Positions 25,485-34,749 of a DNA stretch of 64,000 nucleotides are shown piece after piece. Under the pieces are notes generated by a model, which worked only from the letters and a program-made list of their open reading frames with translations, searched no databases and had not been told where the DNA came from. Each line of letters begins with the position of its first letter. Position 1 is the stretch's first letter. The stretch is from Nitrospira sp. (lineage in GTDB: Bacteria > Nitrospirota > Nitrospiria > Nitrospirales > Nitrospiraceae): positions 2,480,001 to 2,544,000 of the forward strand of contig CP060499.1 of NCBI GenBank assembly GCA_024760525.1. Reading direction: 5' to 3'. The position numbers were made by a program, and so were the translations under genes.

Positions 25485-26384
25485 CTACTCTAGCGGCACC
25501 GTAATCATCGCTTCATTCCCCCGCTCGTTGTACGCCAAGCAAGGAAAGAACGATCGGGCCAAAAAGATCCCTCGCCCGTTCGCGCCGACCGACTCACAAC
25601 CGTCCTGGGACCGCGTGAGCAGACTCCGCCACTTGAACCCCTTCCCCTCATCGGTGATGCGGTACACCACGTGGTTGGCACTCTTGTCGTGAAGCACGTG
25701 AATGGTCACCCGGCGGTCTCGGAGCCGAGATTGGGCGAGGCGGTTGGCGAGGAGCTGCTCATAGTGGCCGTTGATCAGCGCTTCCCGCTTCTCCTGATAA
25801 AAGATTTCGAGATTCCCATGTTCGATCGCGTTGAAGAGCAACTCCTGAAGGGTTCCCCGAAGATGCAGCCGTCGTAGCGGGGATAAGGTCGCGGCCGTCG
25901 TCTTGATCAACCATGAGATGACCCCCGGGATGTGTGTGGGGTCGGAATCGACCGTCAGTCGATATTCCGACAGGCAAAGTCCAGGCAGCTCCGCGAGATC
26001 TCCAGGCAGTAGATCCTGGGCACGCTGCAGCGCGCGGGCCAGTTCTTCCTCGACGATGGGCTTGTGGAGATAGTCGGCAGCCCCGACGCGAAGCGCCTCG
26101 ACAATGATGGGTTCCGGCGCATCTTTCGCCATCACGATGACGGGGCAGAGCTCATGCCGGGCCCTGATCTCTTTGACCAATCTGAGACCGGCTGCTTCCG
26201 GAAGAAACACGTCGGTAATGACAATGTCCGGCGCCGCCAGATCGATCGTAGTCAGAGCGGTCGCCGGATCAGACGCGGCGACGACCGAGAATCCTCTCCC
26301 CTCCAGATGTCGGACGATACGATCCTGCGTTTCTCGACATGGATCGATGATCAAGAGCTGATTGCGAGCATCGAGCATGCTCAT
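25485..26384 (-). CDS. Response regulator with RsbW-type HATPase domain
   Basis: Two-domain regulator. Residues 8-125 are a receiver domain with phosphoacceptor Asp58 (VITDVF), the K in LHKP and an acidic pair reduced to IIDP. Residues 150-299 are an anti-sigma-type histidine-kinase-like ATPase: N box ELLFNAIEHGN, G1 box DEGKGF and G2 region GRGIFLARSF. Such proteins act as switchable anti-sigma factors or STAS-protein kinases. It overlaps the HPt gene by 4 bases (ATGA) and belongs to the partner-switching module. The target sigma factor or binding partner is unknown. Confidence 0.85.
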   Translation of the reverse strand: MSMLDARNQLLIIDPCRETQDRIVRHLEGRGFSVVAASDPATALTTIDLAAPDIVITDVFLPEAAGLRLVKEIRARHELCPVIVMAKDAPEPIIVEALRVGAADYLHKPIVEEELARALQRAQDLLPGDLAELPGLCLSEYRLTVDSDPTHIPGVISWLIKTTAATLSPLRRLHLRGTLQELLFNAIEHGNLEIFYQEKREALINGHYEQLLANRLAQSRLRDRRVTIHVLHDKSANHVVYRITDEGKGFKWRSLLTRSQDGCESVGANGRGIFLARSFFPCLAYNERGNEAMITVPLE

Positions 26385-26740
26385 GCGGCGATTCCCTCGT
26401 CGAGTACCCGGCGGAGCGCCGCCAGAAGGCGAAAAAGTTCCCGCTCCAACGCGTCATAGTGCTCTCCGGCTTGCGTCAAGTTTCCGGCTTTCGCCGATTC
26501 TTCCAGCTCCTTGCAGGCGTGAAGGGCCGCTGGAGCGCAGAACTGGAGGATCGCTCCCTTCAAGCGGTGACTGGATCGCGCCAACCCGACGGCATTCTGG
26601 CCGCTCAGCGCCGCCTGAGCTTCGCCTAAATCCTTCGGGCCATGCTCGACAAACAGTTCGACCATCATCTGAAAGATTTCTCGATCGTGATCCACGCGGG
26701 CGAGGGCCTCGTCGAGGTTGAAAACGTGGTCAGGAGTCAT
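26381..26740 (-). CDS. HPt phosphotransfer protein
   Basis: Single histidine-phosphotransfer domain of 119 residues. The phospho-accepting His is His58 in SSHRLKGAILQF, within a four-helix HPt pattern beginning DEALARVDHDREIFQMMVELF. It overlaps both neighbours (11 bases with the phosphatase gene, 4 with the REC-HATPase gene), so all three are co-translated. It could relay phosphate to the two adjacent receiver domains, as HptB does for HsbR in Pseudomonas aeruginosa; this parallel is inference. Confidence 0.85.
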   Translation of the reverse strand: MTPDHVFNLDEALARVDHDREIFQMMVELFVEHGPKDLGEAQAALSGQNAVGLARSSHRLKGAILQFCAPAALHACKELEESAKAGNLTQAGEHYDALERELFRLLAALRRVLDEGIAA

Positions 26741-27962
26741 GAAAGATCTCTCCGAGGTCGGCTATTTCGACACCCATCAATGCCACATCATCGGGAAACT
26801 GTTCGTGCCCCAGCCACCCGATCGCCGTCGCGATAGTCCCCGAGATGACCTCTTCCAGAGGGCGCTCGCCGAATGAGCGAATCGTCTTCTCCAGACGATC
26901 TTGCCCCCACAGTTCGCCGCCCGACGACGGCACTTCGTAGAGACCGTCGCTCAGCAGATACAGGCGATCACCCGGCTCGACATGGACCTTTTCTGTGAGG
27001 TAGGTCATCGACCCATCGAAGCCAAGCGGCAAATTCGGTCGAGCCATCCGACAGATCTCACCCGTCCGGCGGTGAAGAAGCACCCCATTGTGTCCGGCAG
27101 TCGCATAGGACAGTGTGCGAGAGCGGATATCGAGTCTCGCAAAGGTGATCGTAAAGTAGTTTCCATCCTCCGTCAGCGGGAACTGTTTATTCGCTTCCGT
27201 CAGGATGGCGCCGGGATCGTTCGATCCGACGGCATGCAGCAGGCTGTCCCTTCGCAAAAAAGTCGCAAATGAGGCGGAGCGCAGAGCCGGAGAGACACCG
27301 TGCCCGGACGCATCGAGCAAATACAACCCCAGCATGTGTTCGCTCCACGGAACGATATTGAAGAGATCACCCCCCAACGCGAGCGACGGTCGATAAGCAT
27401 GGACCATGCGAACACCCCGCAGGAGGGTCCCCGCTACAGGAAGCAGTGATTCGACATAGCGTGCGGCGGACTGGAGTTCCCGTTCGATGGCCTCCTGTTT
27501 TCTCCGGATCTCCTCCGTCACGTGTTCCAGTCTTCTGATCAACGTCGCCGCGCGCATCCCGGCCTGGACTCGAGCAGTAATTTCATACTTGCTTGCGGCC
27601 TTGCTGAGAAAGTCATCCGCGCCGCGAGCCAATCCTTCAGCGATTTGCTCAGGCTGATCATGACTCGTCATCATGAGAATCTGACTCGTCAGGAGTTCCG
27701 GATCTTGACGAACCAGTTCGCAGAAGGACGGGCCGTCCATTTCAGGCATCATCCAGTCCAAGATAGTCAGATCCGGTCGCTCGCGCCGAAGCATATCGAG
27801 TCCGGCCTTCCCATCGCCGGCTTCAATCACCCGATAGCCGAGCCGTTTGAGCCGAGCCGCCAATGCGACGCGCGCAATAGGCTCGTCGTCCACAAGCAGA
27901 ACGGTTTGCCCTCTCCCACCTTCCGAATGACGGTGCATGGGTACGGGTAATGGAGTCGGCAT
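26730..27962 (-). CDS. Response regulator with PP2C (RsbU/SpoIIE-type) phosphatase domain
   Basis: Residues 19-140 are a receiver domain with Asp69 (LTILDWMMPEMDG). A coiled-coil linker (RRLEHVTEEIRRKQEAIEREL) follows. Residues 180-405 are a SpoIIE-type Ser/Thr phosphatase, with SLALGGDLFNIVP (metal-binding GGD), LLDASGHGVSPAL, ATAGHNG, DRLYLLSDGLYE and the terminal FPDDVALMGVE. The likely substrate is one of the two STAS proteins encoded just upstream. Phosphorylation of the receiver would control the phosphatase. Confidence 0.9.
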   Translation of the reverse strand: MPTPLPVPMHRHSEGGRGQTVLLVDDEPIARVALAARLKRLGYRVIEAGDGKAGLDMLRRERPDLTILDWMMPEMDGPSFCELVRQDPELLTSQILMMTSHDQPEQIAEGLARGADDFLSKAASKYEITARVQAGMRAATLIRRLEHVTEEIRRKQEAIERELQSAARYVESLLPVAGTLLRGVRMVHAYRPSLALGGDLFNIVPWSEHMLGLYLLDASGHGVSPALRSASFATFLRRDSLLHAVGSNDPGAILTEANKQFPLTEDGNYFTITFARLDIRSRTLSYATAGHNGVLLHRRTGEICRMARPNLPLGFDGSMTYLTEKVHVEPGDRLYLLSDGLYEVPSSGGELWGQDRLEKTIRSFGERPLEEVISGTIATAIGWLGHEQFPDDVALMGVEIADLGEIFHDS

Positions 27963-28041
27963 TGGGTGACACTCTAATGAGAGAGACGTTGCGCGTCAGG
28001 ATGGACGGCTAAGCGCGCCGCCCGACGATTCCACGAGCGAT

Positions 28042-28392
28042 CTAGGCTGCGCGTTGGTGTCCCGCCAATGCGTCTTGCTCGTTATCGTAGACAGGAATCA
28101 ACTTCTGAATGTTCGCCAGGCTCATGATTTCCCGCACATAGCTCTGCGGCTTCAACATACTCACTTTCGCTTGACTCAGCTTGAAGTTCTGCGAGACGAG
28201 AGCCAATAACCCGAGGCCGGAGCTGTCCACGAATCGGACCTCGGCCATGTTCAAGATCAAATGCCGACAGCCTTTTTGCCGGATGGTTTCCACGGCCGTC
28301 TTGAATTGTTCGCGATTGGCATAGGTGAGATCGCCCGTCATCTCGAGAATGACACCGTTCGGCACGGGACGTTCTTTCGTCTGCATCGACAT
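28042..28392 (-). CDS. STAS-domain anti-sigma factor antagonist 1
   Basis: SpoIIAA/RsbV-type protein of 116 residues. The conserved phosphorylation loop is VRFVDSSGLGLL, with Ser57/Ser58 after Asp56. The start at 28392 (MSMQTK) has AAGGAGG 5 bases upstream; earlier in-frame starts are not supported. When unphosphorylated, such proteins bind and neutralise an RsbW-type partner; the REC-HATPase protein downstream is the obvious candidate. Confidence 0.88.
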   Translation of the reverse strand: MSMQTKERPVPNGVILEMTGDLTYANREQFKTAVETIRQKGCRHLILNMAEVRFVDSSGLGLLALVSQNFKLSQAKVSMLKPQSYVREIMSLANIQKLIPVYDNEQDALAGHQRAA

Positions 28393-28440
28393 GGGATCCT
28401 CCTTCATTCGGAAAAGTCCGGACCGGGTTGCTTCTGGCAA

Positions 28441-28779
28441 TCAAGCGGCGCGAGCATCAACCGCAGACTGCTCGCTGGGAAATACCGCGATCATCCGGTC
28501 GATATTCGCCATCTCCAAAATCTGCTTCACCGTGCCTTGCGGATCCACAAGACTGATGCTTCGGTTCTCCGCCGTGAGCTGCTGAGACGTCAACGCCAGG
28601 AGACCTACGGCGGCACTGTCCATGTACGTGACCTCGTGCAGGTTGACGATGAGATGCCTGCCTCCGGACTCCCTGAAATGCGTCACCGCCGAGGAGAAGT
28701 TCTTGCGATTACGGTACGTGAAGACGTCGTCGATGTCTATCACGGTCGCATTCTGCGTGATCCGTTGAGTGATCGCCAT
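28441..28779 (-). CDS. STAS-domain anti-sigma factor antagonist 2
   Basis: Second STAS protein, 112 residues, clearly paralogous to the first (RHLIVNLHEVTYMD against RHLILNMAEVRFVD). The loop reads DSAAVGLL with Ser55 kept. A ribosome site GGAG lies 8 bases upstream. Two STAS proteins of similar sequence in tandem suggest either two outputs or one antagonist plus one competitor. Confidence 0.87.
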   Translation of the reverse strand: MAITQRITQNATVIDIDDVFTYRNRKNFSSAVTHFRESGGRHLIVNLHEVTYMDSAAVGLLALTSQQLTAENRSISLVDPQGTVKQILEMANIDRMIAVFPSEQSAVDARAA

Positions 28780-28792
28780 AGAGACTCCAGAG

Positions 28793-29866
28793 TCAACCGC
28801 GGCTCACATGGGTAAGTATGGCGCCGGCAATGTCATCCAGCGGTAAAACCTTGTCGACGGCGCCCGCTTTGATCGCCTCTTTCGGCATTCCGAATACGAC
28901 GCAACTCGCTTCATCTTGTGCAATCGTAAACGCGCCGGCCTGCTTCATGGTCAACATCTCCTTGGCGCCGTCGCCTCCCATTCCGGTCAAGATCACCCCA
29001 ACCGCGTTGGCGCCGGCATAACGCGCCACCGATGCAAACATGACATCGACCGACGGACGATGACGATTGACCGGTGGCTCTTGGTTGATCTGCACCGTGT
29101 ACCGGGCCCCGCTCCTGACCAACGTCATGTGAAAATTCCCGGGGGCGATCAACGCATGTCCAGGCAAAACACTGTCTCCATCCTGAGCTTCCTTTACGGA
29201 GATCCGGCAGAGGCTGTTTAACCGATCAGCCCAGGTCTTCGTAAAGCGTTCCGGCATGTGTTGCGTGATCAGGATGGGGGGAGTATGAGGCGGAAGCATC
29301 TCCAACACTTGCTTCACCGCCTCTGTCCCGCCGGTCGATGAGCCGATGGCAATGATGGTGTCGGTCGTCTTGATCATCGCGGACGAAGCAGCATGTAGCG
29401 CGACTCGTGGTGCGCTTGCAGTCACAGGTCCCGCCGTTCCTCTATTCCGCATTGACGCCGTGATCCGGGCTTGCGCGGCTGCTTTGACCTTGGCGATCAG
29501 ATCCTGCGCGAGTTCCTCCATACCTTCCCGAAGATCGATCTTGGGCTTCGTAATGAAATCCACGGCGCCGAGCTCCAGTGCGCGCAACGTCGTTTGACAA
29601 CCGGCCTCCGTCAGAGAGCTGACCATCACCACCGGCATCGGATGCCCACGCATCAACTTCTCCAAGAACGTCAGGCCGTCCATTTTTGGCATCTCCACGT
29701 CAAGCGTCAGCACGTCCGGATTCAAGGCCTTAATCTTTTCCCGCGCGATATAGGGGTCCGGCGCGGCCCCGATCACTTCAATTTCCGGATCCTTCGATAG
29801 GAGAGTCGCCAAGACTTGGCGCATCAGCGCTGAATCGTCGATCGTCAAGACGCGAATCTTCTTCAT
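28793..29866 (-). CDS. cheB: Chemotaxis methylesterase/glutamine deamidase CheB
   Basis: Response-regulator methylesterase that removes methyl groups from chemoreceptors. The receiver domain has Asp56 (TLDVEMPKMDG). The C-terminal catalytic domain has the Ser in IGSSTGGTEAV, the His in ITQHMPERFT and the Asp in TGMGGDGAKEM. The start at 29866 (MKKIRVLTIDDSA) follows GAGG by 5 bases. It follows cheR and cheD in the same operon and precedes the STAS genes. Confidence 0.97.
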   Translation of the reverse strand: MKKIRVLTIDDSALMRQVLATLLSKDPEIEVIGAAPDPYIAREKIKALNPDVLTLDVEMPKMDGLTFLEKLMRGHPMPVVMVSSLTEAGCQTTLRALELGAVDFITKPKIDLREGMEELAQDLIAKVKAAAQARITASMRNRGTAGPVTASAPRVALHAASSAMIKTTDTIIAIGSSTGGTEAVKQVLEMLPPHTPPILITQHMPERFTKTWADRLNSLCRISVKEAQDGDSVLPGHALIAPGNFHMTLVRSGARYTVQINQEPPVNRHRPSVDVMFASVARYAGANAVGVILTGMGGDGAKEMLTMKQAGAFTIAQDEASCVVFGMPKEAIKAGAVDKVLPLDDIAGAILTHVSRG

Positions 29867-29941
29867 CCTTACCTCGTATCTCGCGAACCATCTCGTTCCG
29901 GCCTTGCGAACGACGGAACCTAACCCATGCTTCACGATCGA

Positions 29942-30553
29942 TCAGAACAATGTCACGTCCTCCGCCGGCTGTTGCTCGCGCTGCTGGATGCGTGTGGCGT
30001 ATTCATTTTCGCGTTCGAAGATCGTTCGATTTTTGATCCGCTCGATTTTTTTCAAGAGCACACGACCCGATTCGGTGAAGTAATACACCTTTCTTGGAAA
30101 TACATCCCCCAGATCGGTTTTCAACACGGTCAGACCTTCGCTCTTCAGGTATTGAATCACCCATTTCGCGTTCTTGTCTCCCACATCGATGTGTCCGTCG
30201 TAAATTCTCCCCGCCCCAAACAGTTTGATCTCCAAGCGACTTTTGATCCCGCCGCGTTTGAGGATTTCATTGATGAGGGACTCCATGGCAAAGGAACCAT
30301 AACGAGTCGATTCCCCCCAAGAGTCATGGGCATTCTCTTTCGGTTCCGGGAGCATGAAATGGTTCATCCCGCCCACTCTGATGATCGGATCCCGGATACA
30401 GGCCGAGATGCATGAGCCGAGCACGGTATAGACGACCATCGGTTCACGGCTGACAAAAAACTCCCCAGGAAGAATGGATGCAATTTCGTGAGGGAATCGG
30501 CTGTCACGCATCCGGCGGATATGGGCAAATTGATCGGCTTCAGGCTGTGACAT
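29942..30553 (-). CDS. cheD: Chemoreceptor glutamine deamidase CheD
   Basis: Deamidates receptor glutamines to prepare them for methylation. The catalytic Cys48 (TVLGSCISACI) and His65 (GGMNHFMLP) have the 17-residue spacing expected for CheD. GAGRIYDGHIDVGDKNA is the family's central motif region. The C-terminus carries an extra basic tail ending EDVTLF; the same last four residues occur in the CheZ-like protein at 37464-37994. It lies 6 bases after cheR. Confidence 0.95.
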   Translation of the reverse strand: MSQPEADQFAHIRRMRDSRFPHEIASILPGEFFVSREPMVVYTVLGSCISACIRDPIIRVGGMNHFMLPEPKENAHDSWGESTRYGSFAMESLINEILKRGGIKSRLEIKLFGAGRIYDGHIDVGDKNAKWVIQYLKSEGLTVLKTDLGDVFPRKVYYFTESGRVLLKKIERIKNRTIFERENEYATRIQQREQQPAEDVTLF

Positions 30554-30559
30554 GCGTGG

Positions 30560-31378
30560 TCATCGCTCCCGCTGATAAATCGTCGGCTCCAAGGCCCTGA
30601 AGGGATGCTTGACCCATTGAAGGCTTTCAGAGTGTCCAATGAACAGATATCCGCCGGGTTTCAGGTACCGGTGAAATTTATTGACGAGTGTTTCTTGGGT
30701 CGGACGGTCGAAATAGATCATGACGTTTCGACAGAAAATCAAATCCAGCGGGTTTTTGATGGGAAAATCATCATCCATCAGATTAAGCCGCCGAAAGCGG
30801 ATCATGGAAGCCAAGTGCGGCTTGACCTTATAGCAACCCTTGCTCTCGCCGCATCCGCGAAGAAAATGCCGCCTCAGCATGGTCGGGGACACGTCTCGAA
30901 ATCGGTCTTCGTCGTAAACGCCTGCTGACGCCTTGGCCAGAACGCGTGTCGACAGGTCGGACGCCAGAATTTTAAAGTCCCATTCCAGCGGGTTATGTAC
31001 GCCCTCAAAGAGCGTCATCGCGATCGTGTAAGGTTCCTCCCCGGTCGAGCAGGCAGACGACCAAATACGAATACGTTTCTGCGGCATCAACTCCGGCAGA
31101 ATGACGTCACGGAGAAAGTCAAAGTGCTTGGGCTCGCGGAAGAAATCGGTCTTGTTGGTTGAAATCAAATCCAGCATCCGAGTGAACTCTTCCTGCGTCG
31201 GATCTACTGTCACCTTGTCGTAATACTGCGAAAAGGTCTCGAGCCCGAGTTCCCGCAGGCGTTTAGCTAATCTGGACTCCAGCAAACTTTGCTTTTGTTC
31301 ATTGAGCGAGATTCCACTCTCGTCATAAATAAGAGTGCGGAAATGTTCAAATTCCTTAGCTGTGATCTTGTAATCCAC
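30560..31378 (-). CDS. cheR: Chemotaxis protein methyltransferase CheR
   Basis: SAM-dependent methyltransferase for chemoreceptor glutamates. The N-terminal helical domain (FEHFRTLIYDESGISL) is followed by RIWSSACSTGEEPYTIAM, the SAM-binding signature, then ILASDLSTRVLAKA, LIFCRNVMIYFD and LKPGGYLFIGHSESL. Length 272. It heads the cheR-cheD-cheB run, 198 bases after the chemoreceptor gene. Confidence 0.97.
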   Translation of the reverse strand: MDYKITAKEFEHFRTLIYDESGISLNEQKQSLLESRLAKRLRELGLETFSQYYDKVTVDPTQEEFTRMLDLISTNKTDFFREPKHFDFLRDVILPELMPQKRIRIWSSACSTGEEPYTIAMTLFEGVHNPLEWDFKILASDLSTRVLAKASAGVYDEDRFRDVSPTMLRRHFLRGCGESKGCYKVKPHLASMIRFRRLNLMDDDFPIKNPLDLIFCRNVMIYFDRPTQETLVNKFHRYLKPGGYLFIGHSESLQWVKHPFRALEPTIYQRER

Positions 31379-31576
31379 TTGGAATGCCCCTGACTGGACC
31401 TGAAATTCAGGCTGATGAGCTGTTACAACACCGGCCTCCGCAGCCTCGCATTGGCTGGCCCATCGAATCGTATCTCGCAGCTATCGTGATGTCCCACGCT
31501 CAACCGAACATGGGACATCCGGCTTGTCGTGACCCAATCACTTTATCAGCCATACCCTGAGGGGATGACCGTTGCT

Positions 31577-33979
31577 TCAAAATTCCTCAAACTCGTCCGC
31601 CTTGTCGCGACGGTCCTTGCCGCTGCCCGTTGTCAGAGCGACCGGCTGGTGCTCTTCGGCTGATCGAGCGGAGGTCGCCGGCCTCTTCGTCGTTTTGAGA
31701 TTGTACGCGCTCATCGCCGGCTTGACCGGTTGTTTACCGGCCACCGCACTCGTCGCCGCCTCTGCTGCGCGCCTGTTTTCAGACTGCTGGACCTTGAATA
31801 CCTCCACTTGCCGCATCAACTCTTTGGCTTGTTCCTTCATCGACTGGCTGGCAGACGCGGTTTCCTCGACCAGGGCGGCATTCTGCTGCGTGCCCTCGTC
31901 CATCTGCATAATCGCCTTGTTCACCTGATCGATACCGCTGGCTTGCTCCTGCGACGCCGCACTGATCTCGGCGATGATGTCGGTGACGCGCTTGACGGAT
32001 CCGACGATCTCCTCAAGCGTCTTCCCGGACTGATTGACCAACTCGGTGCCGTCCGTGACGCGTTGGATGGACTCATTGATCAAGCCCTTGATCTCTTTGG
32101 CAGCGGTCGCGGAACGCTGGGCTAAATTCCGCACCTCGGCTGCCACCACTGCGAACCCTCGCCCATGTTCCCCGGCCCGAGCCGCTTCCACGGCGGCATT
32201 CAATGCCAATAGATTCGTCTGGAAGGCAATTTCATCGATAACGGTGATGATGTCGGCGATTTTCTTGCTGCTCTTGTTGATCTCTCCCATCGCGTCGACC
32301 GCCCTGGTGGTGACCGCTCCTCCCTTGTTGGCGATATCTCGCGCAGCGATGGCCAACTGATTCGCTTGCTTGGAGTTGTCGGCGTTCTGTTTGACGGTGG
32401 ACGTCATTTCTTCCATTGACGCGGAAGTTTCCTCCAAGGCCCCGGCCTGCTCGCTGGTCCGTTGTGCGAGGTCATCACTGCCCTTGCTGATTTCCTCCGC
32501 TCCGGCCGTGACGGCTTCCACCGCATCGCGCACGAGCGACACCGTTTGAGTCAATTGAGTGATCGCCGTATTGAGGCTGACCTTCATCTGGTCGAACTCG
32601 CCTTGATATGCGCCGGTCATTTGCTTGGTCAGGTCGCCGGAGGCGAGCGCCGTCAAGACGATCTGCGCTTCGTGCAGCGGCGTGGAGACGGCATCGAGCA
32701 GCTGGTTAAAGCTGGACACGAGATCCTTCGCCGACCCTTGGAACCGTCCGGTATTGATCCGATCCGAAAGATTCCCCGTGGCGGCGGCGCCGATCAGTTT
32801 TTCCACCTCGTTCTGCGCCTGCTTTTGACCGGTGATGTCAGTGGCAAACTGGACGACCTTGTACACTTTCCCATCGCCGTCCAGAATTGGGTTGTACGAG
32901 GCCTGAATCCAAATTTCCTTGCTTCCCTTCCCGACTCGGCGATAGACACCGGCATCGAACTCCCCACGGTTAAGTTTGGCCCAAAAAGCCTGATATTCGG
33001 TCGACGCCGCATACGCGGGCTCGGCGAACATCCGATGATGATGACCTTTGATTTCATCGAGCGTGTAGCCCATACAGCTGAGGAAGTTCTGGTTGGCTGT
33101 GATAATGGTGCCGTCCGTATTGAATTCAATCACGGCTTCTGCTCTATCCAATGCCGCCATCTTGTATTTGGACTCGAGCGACTCCTTCACGTTCGATTCG
33201 ATCTGCTCACCCATCCGGTTGAATGCCTCGGCGAGGCCGCCGATATCGTCCTTGGTCGTGATGCTGGATCGCGCCGTCAGGTTGCCCGCCCCCAGCGCTT
33301 GCGCCGCCTTCAAAATATCGCTCAGTCCGCCGGCCACCGAACGCGAGATGAGCCAAGCTAAGAACAGTCCTAAAAGCAAACCGACAGACACAATAATGAT
33401 GCTGACGGTATGTACGGTGGACGCCAGATCTAAGCTCGCATCGTATGTATCCTTGGCTTGTATTTCGTTCTCATGAGTCAGTCCGTCGATCGCTCCTAAT
33501 AGACCGACGAGTTTTTCGGCTAATTCGGTACGCTGAAGCTCCGCCGCCGCATCTTTGCTGAAGTTGGCGCTCAAACGCAGGACTTTGCCGCGGGCTTCTT
33601 TATACTCAGCCCAACCGGCTTTATACTTGTCATAGAACTCCTGTTCCGACTGGGCCACAATGATGGGCGCATACTCGGCGAGGTATCGGTCGACATCGGC
33701 GTCCACCTTCTCGATTTCCTGTGTCCACTTTGTGACTGTCGCGCTGTCGTATGCCAAAATATGCCAGGCGACCAACGCGTTCATTCGCTCGGATTGTCCA
33801 CGCAGGTCACCCAAGAGTTTCAGCGGCCTGAGGTTCACCTTGTAGATGACTTCCATTCGCTGATTCAGCTTGTCGATGCCGTTGATCGAAAGTACTCCGA
33901 CCGTCAACAAAAGCAGCCCCACGAGCCCGAAGCTGATCAGCAGCTTGGATCTGGTCTTAAGATTCCGCAGGGTATTCAC
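31577..33979 (-). CDS. Methyl-accepting chemotaxis protein with PAS domain
   Basis: Transmembrane chemoreceptor of 800 residues. TM1 lies near residues 13-33, a four-helix-bundle periplasmic sensor at 35-185, TM2 near 190-212 and a HAMP domain at 214-266. A cytoplasmic PAS domain follows at about 280-395 (VIEFNTDGTIITANQNFLS), then a HAMP-like linker and the signalling domain with hairpin tip DEIAFQTNLLALNAAVEAA. The C-terminus ends in DEFEEF, matching the aromatic-x-x-aromatic pentapeptide that tethers CheR/CheB in other bacteria. The start is GTG with AAAGGAGGAG upstream. It sits inside the che operon, so it probably serves this pathway. Ligand unknown. Confidence 0.95.
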   Translation of the reverse strand: MNTLRNLKTRSKLLISFGLVGLLLLTVGVLSINGIDKLNQRMEVIYKVNLRPLKLLGDLRGQSERMNALVAWHILAYDSATVTKWTQEIEKVDADVDRYLAEYAPIIVAQSEQEFYDKYKAGWAEYKEARGKVLRLSANFSKDAAAELQRTELAEKLVGLLGAIDGLTHENEIQAKDTYDASLDLASTVHTVSIIIVSVGLLLGLFLAWLISRSVAGGLSDILKAAQALGAGNLTARSSITTKDDIGGLAEAFNRMGEQIESNVKESLESKYKMAALDRAEAVIEFNTDGTIITANQNFLSCMGYTLDEIKGHHHRMFAEPAYAASTEYQAFWAKLNRGEFDAGVYRRVGKGSKEIWIQASYNPILDGDGKVYKVVQFATDITGQKQAQNEVEKLIGAAATGNLSDRINTGRFQGSAKDLVSSFNQLLDAVSTPLHEAQIVLTALASGDLTKQMTGAYQGEFDQMKVSLNTAITQLTQTVSLVRDAVEAVTAGAEEISKGSDDLAQRTSEQAGALEETSASMEEMTSTVKQNADNSKQANQLAIAARDIANKGGAVTTRAVDAMGEINKSSKKIADIITVIDEIAFQTNLLALNAAVEAARAGEHGRGFAVVAAEVRNLAQRSATAAKEIKGLINESIQRVTDGTELVNQSGKTLEEIVGSVKRVTDIIAEISAASQEQASGIDQVNKAIMQMDEGTQQNAALVEETASASQSMKEQAKELMRQVEVFKVQQSENRRAAEAATSAVAGKQPVKPAMSAYNLKTTKRPATSARSAEEHQPVALTTGSGKDRRDKADEFEEF

Positions 33980-34153
33980 GATACTCCTCCTTTATGGCGT
34001 CCACTCGTATGAGAGCAGCACCGGGCTAATCGCGATCCATTCCACGTGTTTCTTCCACACCGCACATCCACCTCTTCTGGCTCCATCCCCTCATTCACAG
34101 CGGGCAAGCCCTCAACATCCTTTCGCCTTGTGATGCTGTCCGGCCGTCGATAC

Positions 34154-34672
34154 CTACGCTGCAGCCAAGCCGCCGTTCTCCGGCAACTCTCCGTCCATCA
34201 GCAACCGGTCGATGTCCAGCAAGGCCACAAGTTTGTCGCCGGACTTCCCGATGCCGCTGATAAAGGTCACATCGACGTTGGCCCCAAACTTTGGGGGAGA
34301 TTGAATCTCTTTCGCGTCGATGTTGAGGACGTCGGAAACTGAATCGACGACGAGACCCATCACCTTGTCACGCACCACGACGACGATAATAACCGTGAAG
34401 GGTGTGTACTCGATCGTCGGCAAGCTGAATTTGGTGCGAAGTTCGACGATGGGAACGATGGTCCCGCGCAGATTGAGGACGCCCTTGATATGGGGCGGAG
34501 TGTTGGGGATCTTCGTGACAGCGGTATACCCCTTGATCTCCTGTACGCGCAGGATATCGACGCCGTAGAATTCGTCCCCCAAATTGAACGTCAAAAACTG
34601 ACTGCCGTCCGTGGTCAGACCGATCCGCTGATTGAGCTCTTTGGTCGCGCTTTCTGTCGTCGATGCTGCCAT
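34154..34672 (-). CDS. cheW: Chemotaxis coupling protein CheW
   Basis: Scaffold protein linking receptors to CheA. The 172-residue protein has a 20-residue N-terminal extension before QFLTFNLGDEFYGVDILRVQEI. It then has TKIPNTPPHIKGVLNLRG and IVPIVELRTKF, the standard SH3-like CheW core. AAAGGAGGGCCG precedes the ATG. It follows cheA by 77 bases. Confidence 0.96.
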   Translation of the reverse strand: MAASTTESATKELNQRIGLTTDGSQFLTFNLGDEFYGVDILRVQEIKGYTAVTKIPNTPPHIKGVLNLRGTIVPIVELRTKFSLPTIEYTPFTVIIVVVVRDKVMGLVVDSVSDVLNIDAKEIQSPPKFGANVDVTFISGIGKSGDKLVALLDIDRLLMDGELPENGGLAAA

Positions 34673-34749
34673 CGGCCCTCCTTTACGACGAATCTTCGTG
34701 TTGGGCTATTCAAGATGCTCGTTGATATTTCTCACTATTCGCGATGTCC

